Assembly (NCBI GenBank): GCA_017403825.1
Contig: JAFRDO010000056.1
Span: 1 to 64,000 of the forward strand
Reading direction: 5' to 3'
Origin: Kiritimatiellia bacterium
Lineage (GTDB): Bacteria > Verrucomicrobiota > Kiritimatiellia > RFP12 > UBA1067
DNA: 64,000 nt
A program made the translations under genes and the position numbers. Below, in pieces: positions 8,518 to 17,950 of this stretch (position 1 is its first letter; the number at the start of each line of letters is the position of its first letter). The notes beneath the pieces are model-generated. The model was not told the DNA's origin, ran no database searches, and was given only the letters and a program-made list of their open reading frames with translations.

Positions 8518-11500
8518 ATGTCCGACTTCGTACACCTTCATCTTCATACGACGTATTCACTGCTGGACGGGCAGTGCCAGATCAAGCCGCTTGTAGCAAA
8601 GGCAAAGGCCATGGGCATGTCGGCCCTGGCCGTAACCGACCACGGCAACCTGTTCGCCCTGAAGGCGTTCTACGACGAGTGCCGCGAGAACGGAATCAAG
8701 CCCATACTCGGTGTCGAGACGTATGTCACCTCTACCGGCGACCATACGCTGCGCCATGAGTACTTCCAGCAGCACAAGGAGGTAAAGGAGAAGCGCTTCC
8801 ACCTCTGTCTGCACGCAAAGAACTTGACTGGCTACCATAATCTCGTGAAGCTAATCTCCGAGGCGCACATAAACGGCTACTACTACAATCCGCGAATCGA
8901 CCACGCCTTGCTGGAGAAGTACCATGAGGGGCTTCATTGTTCGTCGGCCTGCATCGCCGGCGAGGTGGCATATTACCTTGACGACGGGTTGAAGGGCGGC
9001 AACGATCCGGCGAAGGCCGAGGAGATCGCACGCTGGTATCATGGGCTCTTTGGCGACGACTACTCGCTGGAGGTGATGATCCATCCGTCCGGCAAGGGCG
9101 AGGGCGCGGGGACTGTCCCCGGACGCGAGCCGATCCCTCCCGAGGCCATAGCCGACTTCCGCGACCTGGAGGCGCGGCAAAGGCGTGTTGCGGACCGCGT
9201 GCGCGCCTTGGGCAAGAAGCTCGGGATCCGCGTGATCGCTACGAACGACGTGCATTTCCTTGAGAAGGACGACGACGACTCTCATGACGTGCTTCTCGCC
9301 CTTTCGACGGGCAAGAAGATGTCCGACTCGGGGCGCATGATCTATACCGGCCAAGAGTACTTCAAGAGCGAGGAGGAGATGCTGGCGCTCTTTCCTGACG
9401 CGCCGGAGCTTGTTGCCGCGACGAAGGAGGTGGCCGACGGCATCGAGGAGTATTCGCTCAATTCCGACCCGATCATGCCGAAGTTTCCGATTCCGGCCGA
9501 GTTCGGCGATGAGGAGTCGTTCAAGGCGAAGTATGACGAGAAGACGCTTGCGGGCATGTATCCGGAGGGACGCATAGCGAAGTTCGGCGGCTACGAGAAG
9601 GCGATACGCATACAGTTCGAGGCGGAGTACCTTGCATCGCTCGCCTGGGACGGCGCCAAGCGCCGGTGGGGCGACCCGCTGCCGCCGGAGACGTCCGAGC
9701 GTGTGCAGTTCGAGCTGGACACGATTCGCACGATGGGCTTCCCCGGCTACTTCCTGATCGTGCAGGACTACATAGCTGCGGCGCGGCGCATGGGCGTTTG
9801 GGTCGGGCCGGGGCGCGGCTCCGCCGCAGGCTCCGCCGTCGCGTACGCGCTCGGCATCACGAACGTTGATCCGCTCAAGTTCGACTTGCTGTTCGAGAGG
9901 TTCCTGAACCCCGACCGCATATCGATGCCCGATATTGACGTCGACTTTGACGACTCCGGGCGCCAGAAGGTGCTCGATTTCGTGACGAACAAGTACGGGC
10001 AGGATCATGTCGCGCACATCGTCACGTTCGCTCAGCTGGCGGCGAAGTCGGTGATCAAGGACGTCGGGCGCGTGATGGACTATCCGCTCGCCGATACGAA
10101 CAAGCTTGTCGCGCTTGTTCCCGGCACGCCAAAGATCACCTTCAAGAAGGCGACGAGCCCGAGGGACAAGAACGACAACCCCAACGTGGACTATTCGCAG
10201 GAGCTTGTGGACGCGTTCAACTCCGACGATCCGACTGTTCACCTCCTCATGGAGCGCGCAAGGCACCTTGAGGGCGGCATGCGCCAGCCTGGCGTGCACG
10301 CCTGCGGCGTCATCATTTCCCGCGATCCGCTGATCGAGACGCTGCCGGTGATGCCGACGGAAAACGAGACATTGCTCACCACGCAGTACGACGGACACTA
10401 TGTCGAGCCGGTGGGACTGCTTAAGATGGACTTCCTCGGCCTAAAGACGCTGACCGTGGAGAAAGAGTGCGTCGCGCTCCTCGGGGCGAACAACCCGCGT
10501 GTCCCAGAGGAACTGCGGGGGGCGGACGGGATGCTCGACCCCGACAAGATCCCCGATGACGACCGTGAGACGTACGAGCTCTTCGGCCGCGGCGAGACGA
10601 CGGGCCTATTCCAGTTCGAATCCGACGGCATGAAGAAGTGGCTGATGGCGTTGCAGCCAGAGCGTCTTACGGATCTCGTCGCCATGAACGCCCTTTACCG
10701 GCCCGGGCCGATGGACTACATACCGGCGTTCGTCCGCCGCAAGAAGGGTGAGGAGGCGATCGTCTACGATCATCCGCTCATGGAGAAGTACCTGGCCGAC
10801 ACGTACGGCGTCTGCGTGTACCAGGAGCAGGTTATGCTTCTCTCGCGGCTTCTCGGCGGCTTCACGCGCGGCGATTCGGACAAGTTGCGCAAAGCGATGG
10901 GCAAGAAGCAGGCCGCAGTCATGGAGGCCCTGAAGGTCAAGTTCGTCGAGGGCTGCCTCGCCAATCCAGCGTTCCGCATCGACAAGTGGGCGGACGAGAC
11001 GGAGGCCCGCACTCTCATCGACAAGATATGGGACGACTGGCGCGCGTTCGCATCGTATGCGTTCAACAAGTCCCACGCCGTCTGCTATGCCTGGATAGCG
11101 TACCAGACCGGCTACTTGAAGGCGCACTACCCGGCCGAGTTCATGTGCGCCCAGATATCGTCCGAAATCGGCAACTTCGACAAGCTCCCCGGGTTCGTCG
11201 CCGAGTCGCAGGAGATGGGGCTGGAGCTTCGCCTGCCGGACGTGAACGAGTCCGGCTCGAAGTTCGTGCCCACGTCGGACGCCAAGGGCATCCGCTACGG
11301 GCTGTCGGGAATCAAGGGCGTCGGCGCGGCGGGCGAGGCGATCGTAGAGGAGAGAAAGGCGAATGGCCCCTACAAGGGCTTCCTCGACTTCTGCATAAGG
11401 CTGGCCGGGACGCCGGCGTGCAACAAGCGCGTCCTCGAGAACCTGACGCGCACAGGCGCCTTCGGTTCGCTCGAACCGAACCGGGCGAAGCTCTTCAACA

Positions 11501-12471
11501 ACATCGAATACGCCCTCAAGAAGGCGCAGCAGCGGGCGAAAGAGAAGGCGAGCGCCCAGGCGAGTTTCTTCGACCTGATGGACGGAGGCGAGGAGCGCGT
11601 CTCCGACAGCGAGCTCTCTCCGTCGCCGCCGTTTTCGCCGGCGGAGGACCTCAAGAACGAACGCGATTTCCTCGGCGTCTACATCTCCGGGCATCCGCTT
11701 CAGAGCTGTCGCCGCGTCATAGCCGAGGTTGCGACGTTCAAGGCGTCGCAGATGGGCGACGAGGAGGCGGTGGACGAGCTGCTTAAGGCGCAGCCGACGG
11801 ACAAGTGGAAGAAGAAGTCGAATCCGCACGTGAAGGATCACCGCGCCCTGTCGCACCTCGACGTGCGCCTTGTCGGCATCCTTACGGCATGCACTGTGAA
11901 GACGCCGAAGCCGCGTCCCGACGGCACGGTTGGACAGAGATGGGCCATACTGCAGATCGACGACGGCGCGTTGCTGGACGCATTCTGCTTTGCGAAGGCG
12001 TGGGAGTCGTGCAGCGCCCTGGAGACGGCGGTGGACAAGCTTGTGCTGCTGTGCGGCGAGGTGTCGCACAGGATCAACTACGAGAAGGACGACAGGTTCG
12101 AGAAGCGCCGTCCGTCCGTCGGCGACCTTAACTTCACGGTGCGCGAGGCGTATGTGCTTGAGGACGCCATGCCGATGCTTTCGAAGGGAATGAGGATACG
12201 CTTGCGCTACGACGACCCCGACGTCAGGGCGAAGGCGGAGCGGATTCGCGACGCCATACGTCGCAGTCCCGGCCGGCTGCCGGTCGTGCTGGAAATGGCT
12301 TGTCCTGGCGGCAAGGTGGTCGACATCGACCTTGGTTCAGGTCTTGGCGTGGCCGTAACGGTTTCCTTCCTTTCGGAGCTGGGCAAGATCGTGCCGCAGT
12401 CTGACGTGTCTTTCGGCCCGTCGGACAAGGTTTATCTTGCGCCACGTGAGCCAAAACCATGGGAGCAGTGA
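8518..12471 (+). CDS. dnaE: DNA polymerase III alpha subunit
   Basis: The replicative polymerase catalytic subunit, 1317 residues, longer than the roughly 1160 of E. coli. The N-terminal PHP domain begins FVHLHLHTTYSLLDG and keeps the TDHGN metal motif. The palm carries PDIDVDFDD at about residue 470, the catalytic Asp cluster. The YRPGPM motif lies near residue 725 and the FNKSHAVCY element near residue 850. The tail contains an OB-fold-like region (RLVGILTACTVKT). Extra length sits in insertions near residues 180-230 and 330-400. The gene is alone on its strand, divergent from nifS, and appears to have a leaderless promoter. Confidence 0.96.
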   Translation: MSDFVHLHLHTTYSLLDGQCQIKPLVAKAKAMGMSALAVTDHGNLFALKAFYDECRENGIKPILGVETYVTSTGDHTLRHEYFQQHKEVKEKRFHLCLHAKNLTGYHNLVKLISEAHINGYYYNPRIDHALLEKYHEGLHCSSACIAGEVAYYLDDGLKGGNDPAKAEEIARWYHGLFGDDYSLEVMIHPSGKGEGAGTVPGREPIPPEAIADFRDLEARQRRVADRVRALGKKLGIRVIATNDVHFLEKDDDDSHDVLLALSTGKKMSDSGRMIYTGQEYFKSEEEMLALFPDAPELVAATKEVADGIEEYSLNSDPIMPKFPIPAEFGDEESFKAKYDEKTLAGMYPEGRIAKFGGYEKAIRIQFEAEYLASLAWDGAKRRWGDPLPPETSERVQFELDTIRTMGFPGYFLIVQDYIAAARRMGVWVGPGRGSAAGSAVAYALGITNVDPLKFDLLFERFLNPDRISMPDIDVDFDDSGRQKVLDFVTNKYGQDHVAHIVTFAQLAAKSVIKDVGRVMDYPLADTNKLVALVPGTPKITFKKATSPRDKNDNPNVDYSQELVDAFNSDDPTVHLLMERARHLEGGMRQPGVHACGVIISRDPLIETLPVMPTENETLLTTQYDGHYVEPVGLLKMDFLGLKTLTVEKECVALLGANNPRVPEELRGADGMLDPDKIPDDDRETYELFGRGETTGLFQFESDGMKKWLMALQPERLTDLVAMNALYRPGPMDYIPAFVRRKKGEEAIVYDHPLMEKYLADTYGVCVYQEQVMLLSRLLGGFTRGDSDKLRKAMGKKQAAVMEALKVKFVEGCLANPAFRIDKWADETEARTLIDKIWDDWRAFASYAFNKSHAVCYAWIAYQTGYLKAHYPAEFMCAQISSEIGNFDKLPGFVAESQEMGLELRLPDVNESGSKFVPTSDAKGIRYGLSGIKGVGAAGEAIVEERKANGPYKGFLDFCIRLAGTPACNKRVLENLTRTGAFGSLEPNRAKLFNNIEYALKKAQQRAKEKASAQASFFDLMDGGEERVSDSELSPSPPFSPAEDLKNERDFLGVYISGHPLQSCRRVIAEVATFKASQMGDEEAVDELLKAQPTDKWKKKSNPHVKDHRALSHLDVRLVGILTACTVKTPKPRPDGTVGQRWAILQIDDGALLDAFCFAKAWESCSALETAVDKLVLLCGEVSHRINYEKDDRFEKRRPSVGDLNFTVREAYVLEDAMPMLSKGMRIRLRYDDPDVRAKAERIRDAIRRSPGRLPVVLEMACPGGKVVDIDLGSGLGVAVTVSFLSELGKIVPQSDVSFGPSDKVYLAPREPKPWEQ

Positions 12472-12511
12472 CGTCCGCAAGGTCTAAAAACAATCATCAG
12501 TTAAGTGCCAT

Positions 12512-14026
12512 ATGAAAAAAATAATAATACTGTTTGTTGGATTGTTGGCGTTCTCGGCGTTTGCCGACATTCGTTCGGCCGCGCCAGTTTCGCGAGAGAG
12601 CGAGTCCTGGTGGCGTGAGCGACACCAGCAGAAGCTTGCCGAAATTGCGGCCAACACAAATCGCAGTTATGATGTGGTTTTCATCGGTGATTCAATCACC
12701 GACTTCTGGGAGCGTCGGCACCGAAAGCGCTGGGACCATTGGTTTTCCTACGGCAAGCTGCGTGCGCTGAATCTTGGCTTTTCCGCCGATCGGACGGAGC
12801 ATGTCCTCTGGCGCCTTGAAAACGGCGAGCTCGACGGCTATTCGTCGAAGGCGGTTGTGCTGATGATTGGCACAAACAACAGCGGACAACTTGCGCCCGA
12901 GGATGAGGCCCCCGCGGACACGATCATTGGCGTCAAGAAGATCATGAACGTCATTCGTGCGAAACAGCCGAACGCTCGAATAATACTGATGGCCATCTTC
13001 CCGCGCGGCAAGGATGCGGACGATCCGGTCCGCAGGCGGAATGAAGTCGTAAACCGCGAGCTAGCAAAGCTCTGTGACGACCACTCGACTCTCTGGGCGG
13101 ACGTCAACCAGCGCTTTCTGACGGCTGACGGTCGCCTTTCGCGGCGCATCATGCCGGACTATCTCCACCCTTCGGACGAGGGGTATGATATCTGGGCAAG
13201 TGCGATCCTGCCGCTTCTTAGAGAGATATGCCTGTCACCGACTGGACGGAGCACTCCCTATCCGAAGACGTTGCCGCCCTGCGTCCCGGATCGGGACTGG
13301 ACAGACCGTCCGGTCGAGACCATCGGAGACACTCACGTCTCCAGCCAGGTGCCCAAGCGCGAGGAAGGTCCGTTCGGCGCCTGGTGGTGGCTTAACCGCC
13401 TGTACAACCGCCGCGTGCAGGCTCTTGCGGCAAAGGGCAAGACGGTCGATGTCGTCCTGATGGGCGATTCCATCACGCACTTCTGGGAATGGCGGCATCC
13501 CGAATCATGGAAGAAGTTCACCAGCCGGTATTCGGCCATCAACTGCGGGTATGGCGGCGACCGTACGCAAGATGTCATCTGGCGGGCCGAAAATGGCGAG
13601 CTGGACGGCTACAAGGCGAAGGCGGTCGTTCTGGAGATCGGCACCAACAACGCAACGCTTGGATCGAGTGCAGAGGATACGGCCGAAGGCATCAAGGAAT
13701 GCATCGCGGTCATACGGCGCAAGCAGCCTGCGGCGAAAGTCATTCTTCATCCCATATTCCCTCGCGGGCACGACACGGCGAAGTCACGGGCGTCTCATGA
13801 GCGCGAGCGTATGGTGAACGAGCAGGTTAATGCCATCATCAAGTCGTATGCTGACGGCAAGGATGTCATCTGGGTGGATTTCAATGACAAATGGCTTCCT
13901 GACGGTTGGGGCGTTCCGCCGGCATTGATGACCGATGCGATTCATCCGTCTGATGAAGGATATGATCTTTGGATGTCGGTTTTGAATCCGGTTTTGGATC
14001 GTATATGCCATAATACGCGGCGATAA
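12512..14026 (+). CDS. Secreted tandem SGNH/GDSL hydrolase (two catalytic domains)
   Basis: A 504-residue protein with a clear signal peptide (KKIIILFVGLLAFSAFA). It holds two SGNH esterase domains in a row. Domain 1 has Gly-Asp-Ser61 in FIGDSIT, the GTNN block III motif and Asp216-x-x-His219. Domain 2 has Ser320 in LMGDSIT, GTNN again and Asp475-x-x-His478. Both keep the complete Ser-Asp-His set, so both should be active. Such domains remove acetyl groups from polysaccharides or cleave platelet-activating-factor-type esters. In this setting carbohydrate deacetylation is the likelier role (inference). No strong ribosome-binding site precedes the ATG. Internal duplication is evident from ENGELDGY in both halves. 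Confidence 0.85.
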   Translation: MKKIIILFVGLLAFSAFADIRSAAPVSRESESWWRERHQQKLAEIAANTNRSYDVVFIGDSITDFWERRHRKRWDHWFSYGKLRALNLGFSADRTEHVLWRLENGELDGYSSKAVVLMIGTNNSGQLAPEDEAPADTIIGVKKIMNVIRAKQPNARIILMAIFPRGKDADDPVRRRNEVVNRELAKLCDDHSTLWADVNQRFLTADGRLSRRIMPDYLHPSDEGYDIWASAILPLLREICLSPTGRSTPYPKTLPPCVPDRDWTDRPVETIGDTHVSSQVPKREEGPFGAWWWLNRLYNRRVQALAAKGKTVDVVLMGDSITHFWEWRHPESWKKFTSRYSAINCGYGGDRTQDVIWRAENGELDGYKAKAVVLEIGTNNATLGSSAEDTAEGIKECIAVIRRKQPAAKVILHPIFPRGHDTAKSRASHERERMVNEQVNAIIKSYADGKDVIWVDFNDKWLPDGWGVPPALMTDAIHPSDEGYDLWMSVLNPVLDRICHNTRR

Positions 14027-14039
14027 ACGTCGTTTCGCT
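14010..14039 (+). repeat. Near-copy of the der promoter and start region
   Basis: Thirty bases spanning the end of the SGNH gene match 49053-49082, which covers the der -10 box and first codons, at 28 positions. The ATG of der reads ATA here. It may be a fossil of an earlier gene arrangement, or partly a promoter consensus. Confidence 0.4.
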
Positions 14040-14055
14040 TTGCGGCCATTTGTTG

Positions 14056-14061
14056 TATAAT
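14056..14061 (+). promoter_or_regulatory. -10 box for the sodium symporter gene, leaderless arrangement
   Basis: TATAAT ends 6 bp before the ATG at 14068. A weak TTTCGC lies 17 bp upstream at 14033-14038. There is no Shine-Dalgarno sequence. Confidence 0.5.
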
Positions 14062-14067
14062 TTCAGC

Positions 14068-15816
14068 ATGCGGATGAACATAATCGACTTCGCGGCCATA
14101 GGGCTTTTCTTCGCGGCGCTCTTCGGCATCGCGGCCGCGTGCTCCCGCCGCGCGGGTAAGGACGCAAAGGACTTCTTCCTCTCGGGGCGCTCCATGCCGT
14201 GGTGGCTCATAGGCGTTTCCATGTGCGCGGCATCGACCTCGACCAACTCTGCCAATATGTTCACCGAGTTCATCCGCAACTCCTCTCTTGGAGAGAACTG
14301 GAAGTGGTGGGCGTTCCTGCTGACGGGCATGCTCACGGTGTTCGTCTATTCCAAGCTCTGGGTGCGCTCCGGCGCAAAGAGCGATATCGAGTTCTACGAG
14401 CTTCGCTACTCTGGCAAGGCCGCCGCGTTTCTCCGCGGCTTTCGCGCGGTCTACCTCGGTATCGTTTTCAATGTCATCACCACGGGGCTCGTAATGCTCG
14501 CGGCGATCAAGATCGGGCAGGCGCTTTTCGGTGTCGGGCAGTGGACGGTCGTTGCCGTCACGGCCGTTGCCTCGATCGTCTATTCGGCGCTCGGCGGTTT
14601 CCGCGGCGCGATCTACACCGACTTTTTCCTTTTCGTAGTCATAATGATCGGTGCAGTTGCCGGCATGTACTACGCCATAAACCATCCTGCAGTCGGTGGG
14701 TTTTCGGCGATGATGTCACACCCCGCAGTGCAAAGCCATCTCTCGTTTTTCCCAGACCCCTCCAACACGGATCTCTTCGTCGCCGTGTTCGTCATACCGG
14801 TTGCGATCCAGTGGTGGAACGTGTGGTATCCCGGCAGCGAACCTGGCGGCGGCGGATATATCGTACAGCGAATGCTTTCCGCGAAGAGCGAGGGACACTG
14901 CGTGGGAGGATCGATCCTCTACCAGGTCATCAACTACGCGATCCGCCCCTGGCCGTGGTACCTAACGGCCTTCGCGTCGCTCATCGTCTTCCCGGACCTC
15001 GCGTCGCTTCAGAGGGCTTTCCCGAACGTGAACCATGCGCTTGTTAAAAGCGACCTCGCGTATCCTGCGATGCTGACGTTCGTACCGAACGGTTGGCTCG
15101 GCGTTGTCGCAGCTTCGATGATGGGGGCTCTCTTCTCCACGGTCGCGGCGCATCTCTCGATGGGATCCAACTACATCGCGAACGACTTCTGGAAGCGCTT
15201 TGTACGCCCAGAGGCAGGCGAGCGCGAACTCATCGTCGTAGGACGCGTGACAGTCATCGTGCTGATGGCGCTTACCGCCGTCATCTCGCCGTTCCTCATA
15301 TCGGCTGGCGCGGTCTTCAACCTGATTCTCCAGATTGGCGCGGGCACGGGGCTCATCTACCTGCTTCGCTGGTTCTGGATGCGCATCAACGCGTGGAGCG
15401 AGATCACAGCGATGGCCGTTTCGTTCGCGGTAGCCGTTTCCCTGCAGCTCGTCTATCCGCATCTCGGAGGCCCCGCCCTCGCCTCCTGGCACCGGTTGCT
15501 GATCGTCATGGCCATAACGACTGCGGCCTGGGTCGGCGTTACTCTGTTGACTCCGCCGACCGAGGCGGCGAAACGTGCGGCGTTCCAGAACAAGATAAGG
15601 GCCAGCGGACACGACATTGCATGGGGAATGCTGGCGATGACTGTCTCGTGCGTCGCCATCTATTCGCTAATGTTCGCAAGCGGCTGCTGGATATACGGCC
15701 GTACGGCCGCAGCCGCCGCGCTTGCCGCGTTCGCGGCCATCGCCGGACTTTCCCTCGTCCCGATTCTAAAACGTCTCAACTCCCACACTCCCAGCTCCCA
15801 CACTCCCAGCTCATAA
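14068..15816 (+). CDS. Sodium:solute symporter (SSS family)
   Basis: A polytopic membrane protein of about 582 residues with at least 12 hydrophobic helices. It carries SSS-family features: FLSGRSMPWWLIGVSM in the second helix region, GAIYTDFFLF, and a long even series of transmembrane segments. It should couple sodium influx to uptake of a sugar or related solute. The start is the ATG at 14068, six bases after a TATAAT box. The last residues are encoded by a short tandem repeat and read LNSHTPSSHTPSS, an apparently disordered tail. The gene is 19 bp upstream of two Fe-S proteins and then GH92, suggesting that it imports the product of that unit. The substrate is not determinable. Confidence 0.88.
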   Translation: MRMNIIDFAAIGLFFAALFGIAAACSRRAGKDAKDFFLSGRSMPWWLIGVSMCAASTSTNSANMFTEFIRNSSLGENWKWWAFLLTGMLTVFVYSKLWVRSGAKSDIEFYELRYSGKAAAFLRGFRAVYLGIVFNVITTGLVMLAAIKIGQALFGVGQWTVVAVTAVASIVYSALGGFRGAIYTDFFLFVVIMIGAVAGMYYAINHPAVGGFSAMMSHPAVQSHLSFFPDPSNTDLFVAVFVIPVAIQWWNVWYPGSEPGGGGYIVQRMLSAKSEGHCVGGSILYQVINYAIRPWPWYLTAFASLIVFPDLASLQRAFPNVNHALVKSDLAYPAMLTFVPNGWLGVVAASMMGALFSTVAAHLSMGSNYIANDFWKRFVRPEAGERELIVVGRVTVIVLMALTAVISPFLISAGAVFNLILQIGAGTGLIYLLRWFWMRINAWSEITAMAVSFAVAVSLQLVYPHLGGPALASWHRLLIVMAITTAAWVGVTLLTPPTEAAKRAAFQNKIRASGHDIAWGMLAMTVSCVAIYSLMFASGCWIYGRTAAAAALAAFAAIAGLSLVPILKRLNSHTPSSHTPSS

Positions 15817-15820
15817 CTCA
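15778..15820 (+). repeat. Short tandem repeat at the 3' end of the symporter gene
   Basis: A 15-bp unit (CTCCCACACTCCCAG) occurs twice, followed by degenerate CTC-type units across the stop codon. It is translated as the terminal HTPSSHTPSS. It resembles the heptamer-type repeats found inside the GH106 gene. Confidence 0.6.
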
Positions 15821-15835
15821 CTAACTTCTTCTCTT

Positions 15836-16912
15836 ATGTCCTACGAAAAAGAACTGAACGCGGCAGAGGTCAAGGCAAAGGCCATGGAATGCGGAGCCGA
15901 CTTGGTCGGCATTGCGCCAATGTCCCGATGGGAAGGCGTCACCGACAAGCAGCACGATCCGCGCTACATATTCCCAGACGCGAAGTCAATGATCGTCTTC
16001 GGGTTTCGCATTCCACGTGGCTCGCTCCGCGGCGTAGAGGAAGGCACGCACTACCTCAACTACGCGACGATGGGCTATGCCGCGCTCAACTCCATCTACG
16101 GACCGATGGTCTTGTGGGAGATGAACCGCTTTATGGAAGACCACGGCTACGAGGCGGTGCCCATGGCGAACGTCGGCGGCGGCGAGGCCGTCAATCCCCT
16201 CACAGGAAACTTCCGAAAGGGATGGAGCCGCCCTGTCCGGCCTGGGCTCCCGGCGCCGGACGTCGCCGTCGATTTCCGGATGGCCGCATTTCTTGCGGGA
16301 CTCGGCGAGTTCGGCTACTCGCGTGCGTTCCTCACCCCGGAGTTCGGTCCGCGCCAGCGGTTTGCGATAATGCTGACGGATGCCGAACTCGACCCCGATC
16401 CGATCTACGCCGGGAAGATCTGCGACCGCTGCATGGAGTGCGTCAAGAACTGCCATGGCAAGTGCATCTCGCCGACCGAGACCGTAAAGAAGACGATCTG
16501 CGGCGTTGACGTCGAATGGGCGAAGCGCGACGAGATGGCCTGCTCAAAGGCGTTCCGCGAGGGCGGTCTCAGCCGCGAGCTCTCGCCGTTCGACGGCAAC
16601 TATCCGCGCAAGTACGGCTACGGCCTCGCGCACGAGGGCAGCTGCGGATGCATACGCGCCTGCATGGTGCATCTTGAACAGAGAGCGAGGATGACGCACG
16701 GCTTTCGCAATCCATTCCGCAAGGAGGGGTGGAAGCAGTGGGAGATCGACCACTCGAAGCCCTACGAAATCCCCGCCGAAATCCTCAAGGAGTACGAGGG
16801 CAACATCGAGTCGCACGACGCCTACACGAACTACAACATCAAGTCCAATTACGGCACGAAGGCCGCCGCGGGGCTCGTGCAGGACAATTCGTCGAGCGGA
16901 GGAGTCGCCTGA
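15836..16912 (+). CDS. QueG-like 4Fe-4S double-cluster oxidoreductase, paralogue A
   Basis: A 358-residue cytoplasmic protein with no signal peptide. The N-terminal half (DLVGIAPMSRWEG, FGFRIPRGSLRG, LAGLGEFGYSRAFLTPEFGP) resembles the cobamide-binding part of epoxyqueuosine reductase and reductive dehalogenases. The C-terminal half has ICDRCMECVKNCHGKCIS (C-x2-C-x2-C-x3-C) and GSCGCIRACM, enough cysteines for two 4Fe-4S clusters. True QueG genes usually stand alone. The tandem copy, and the position between a sodium symporter and GH92, suggest another substrate. What it reduces is not known. It is probably co-transcribed with its neighbours. Confidence 0.65.
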   Translation: MSYEKELNAAEVKAKAMECGADLVGIAPMSRWEGVTDKQHDPRYIFPDAKSMIVFGFRIPRGSLRGVEEGTHYLNYATMGYAALNSIYGPMVLWEMNRFMEDHGYEAVPMANVGGGEAVNPLTGNFRKGWSRPVRPGLPAPDVAVDFRMAAFLAGLGEFGYSRAFLTPEFGPRQRFAIMLTDAELDPDPIYAGKICDRCMECVKNCHGKCISPTETVKKTICGVDVEWAKRDEMACSKAFREGGLSRELSPFDGNYPRKYGYGLAHEGSCGCIRACMVHLEQRARMTHGFRNPFRKEGWKQWEIDHSKPYEIPAEILKEYEGNIESHDAYTNYNIKSNYGTKAAAGLVQDNSSSGGVA

Positions 16913-17943
16913 TGACGGAGAATTTCCCAGACGTCACGAGCGCTGAGATAAAGGAGCTCGCGAAGCGCGTGGGCGCGGACTGCGTAGGCATCGCGCCCAT
17001 GAGCCGATGGGAGGGAGCGCCCAAGCAAAACGACCCGCGCTACATTTTTCCAGGCGCGAAGTCGATGATCGTGCTTGGCTTCCGCATCCCGCGCGGACTT
17101 CTCCGCGGCATAGAGGAGGGTACGCGATTTCTCGACTATCCCGGCATGGGCTACGCATCTATCAACCAGGTGCACGGGCCGATGGTGCTCTGGAAGCTCA
17201 ACCGCTACCTTGAGGAGCGCGGCTACGAGGTGTTTCCGCTGCAGAACGCGAACGGCGGCGATGCCGTGAATCCAGTGACCGGCAAGTTCCGCGCGGGACT
17301 GAGCCGTCACGTGGCTGAAGGCCGTCCCGCGCCGGATGTCCTCGTCCATTTCCGCGTCGCCGCATACCTGGCGGGATTAGGCGAGTTCGGCTGGTCGAAG
17401 ATGTTCCTCACGCCCGAGTTCGGCCCACGTGTCCGCTTCGCGATGCTTTTCACCGATGCGGAGTTCGACGAGTACGACCCCATCTACGAGGGTCACATCT
17501 GCGACCGCTGCAAGCTCTGCGTAAAGAACTGCGCGGGGCACGCCATATCCATGACCGAATCGGTCAAGGTTACGCTCGCGGGGCATGAAGTCGAATGGGG
17601 AAAACTCGACGAACTCGCCTGCGAAGAGGGAATCCACGGCGGAATGGAGCGCGAACTTTCTCCTTTCGACGGCGAGTTCCCCCGGCAATACGGATACGGC
17701 AGGGCCGTCGAGGGCGCATGCGGGTGCATCCGCGCCTGCATGATCCATCTCGAACAGCGCAACAAGCTCACCAAGACCTTCCGCAATCCCTTCCGCAAGC
17801 CTGGCTGGAAGCAATGGAAAATCGACCATTCCAAGCCATACGAGATTCCGCCGGACATCGCCAAGGAGTACATCGGGCGCATGGAGGATCTTGATGGCAA
17901 TGTCGATTCGGACGAAGATCCATTCAGCCCGCTCAACGACTGA
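16912..17943 (+). CDS. QueG-like 4Fe-4S double-cluster oxidoreductase, paralogue B
   Basis: A 343-residue paralogue of the preceding gene. Its ATG overlaps that gene's TGA by one base (TGATG), so translation is coupled. It has the same layout: DCVGIAPMSRWEG, FRIPRGLLRG, LAGLGEFGWSKMFLTPEFGP, then ICDRCKLCVKNCAGHAIS and GACGCIRACM. The two proteins are very similar along their length, so they may form a heterodimer or act on related substrates. The GH92 gene follows after 7 bp. The family is moderately certain and the specific reaction unknown. Confidence 0.65.
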   Translation: MTENFPDVTSAEIKELAKRVGADCVGIAPMSRWEGAPKQNDPRYIFPGAKSMIVLGFRIPRGLLRGIEEGTRFLDYPGMGYASINQVHGPMVLWKLNRYLEERGYEVFPLQNANGGDAVNPVTGKFRAGLSRHVAEGRPAPDVLVHFRVAAYLAGLGEFGWSKMFLTPEFGPRVRFAMLFTDAEFDEYDPIYEGHICDRCKLCVKNCAGHAISMTESVKVTLAGHEVEWGKLDELACEEGIHGGMERELSPFDGEFPRQYGYGRAVEGACGCIRACMIHLEQRNKLTKTFRNPFRKPGWKQWKIDHSKPYEIPPDIAKEYIGRMEDLDGNVDSDEDPFSPLND

Positions 17944-17950
17944 ATCCAAA

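Noticed and set aside
8851-10398. Long antisense open frame within dnaE
   Set aside because: It overlaps conserved polymerase motifs, shows no protein-like motif and has no promoter or ribosome-binding site.
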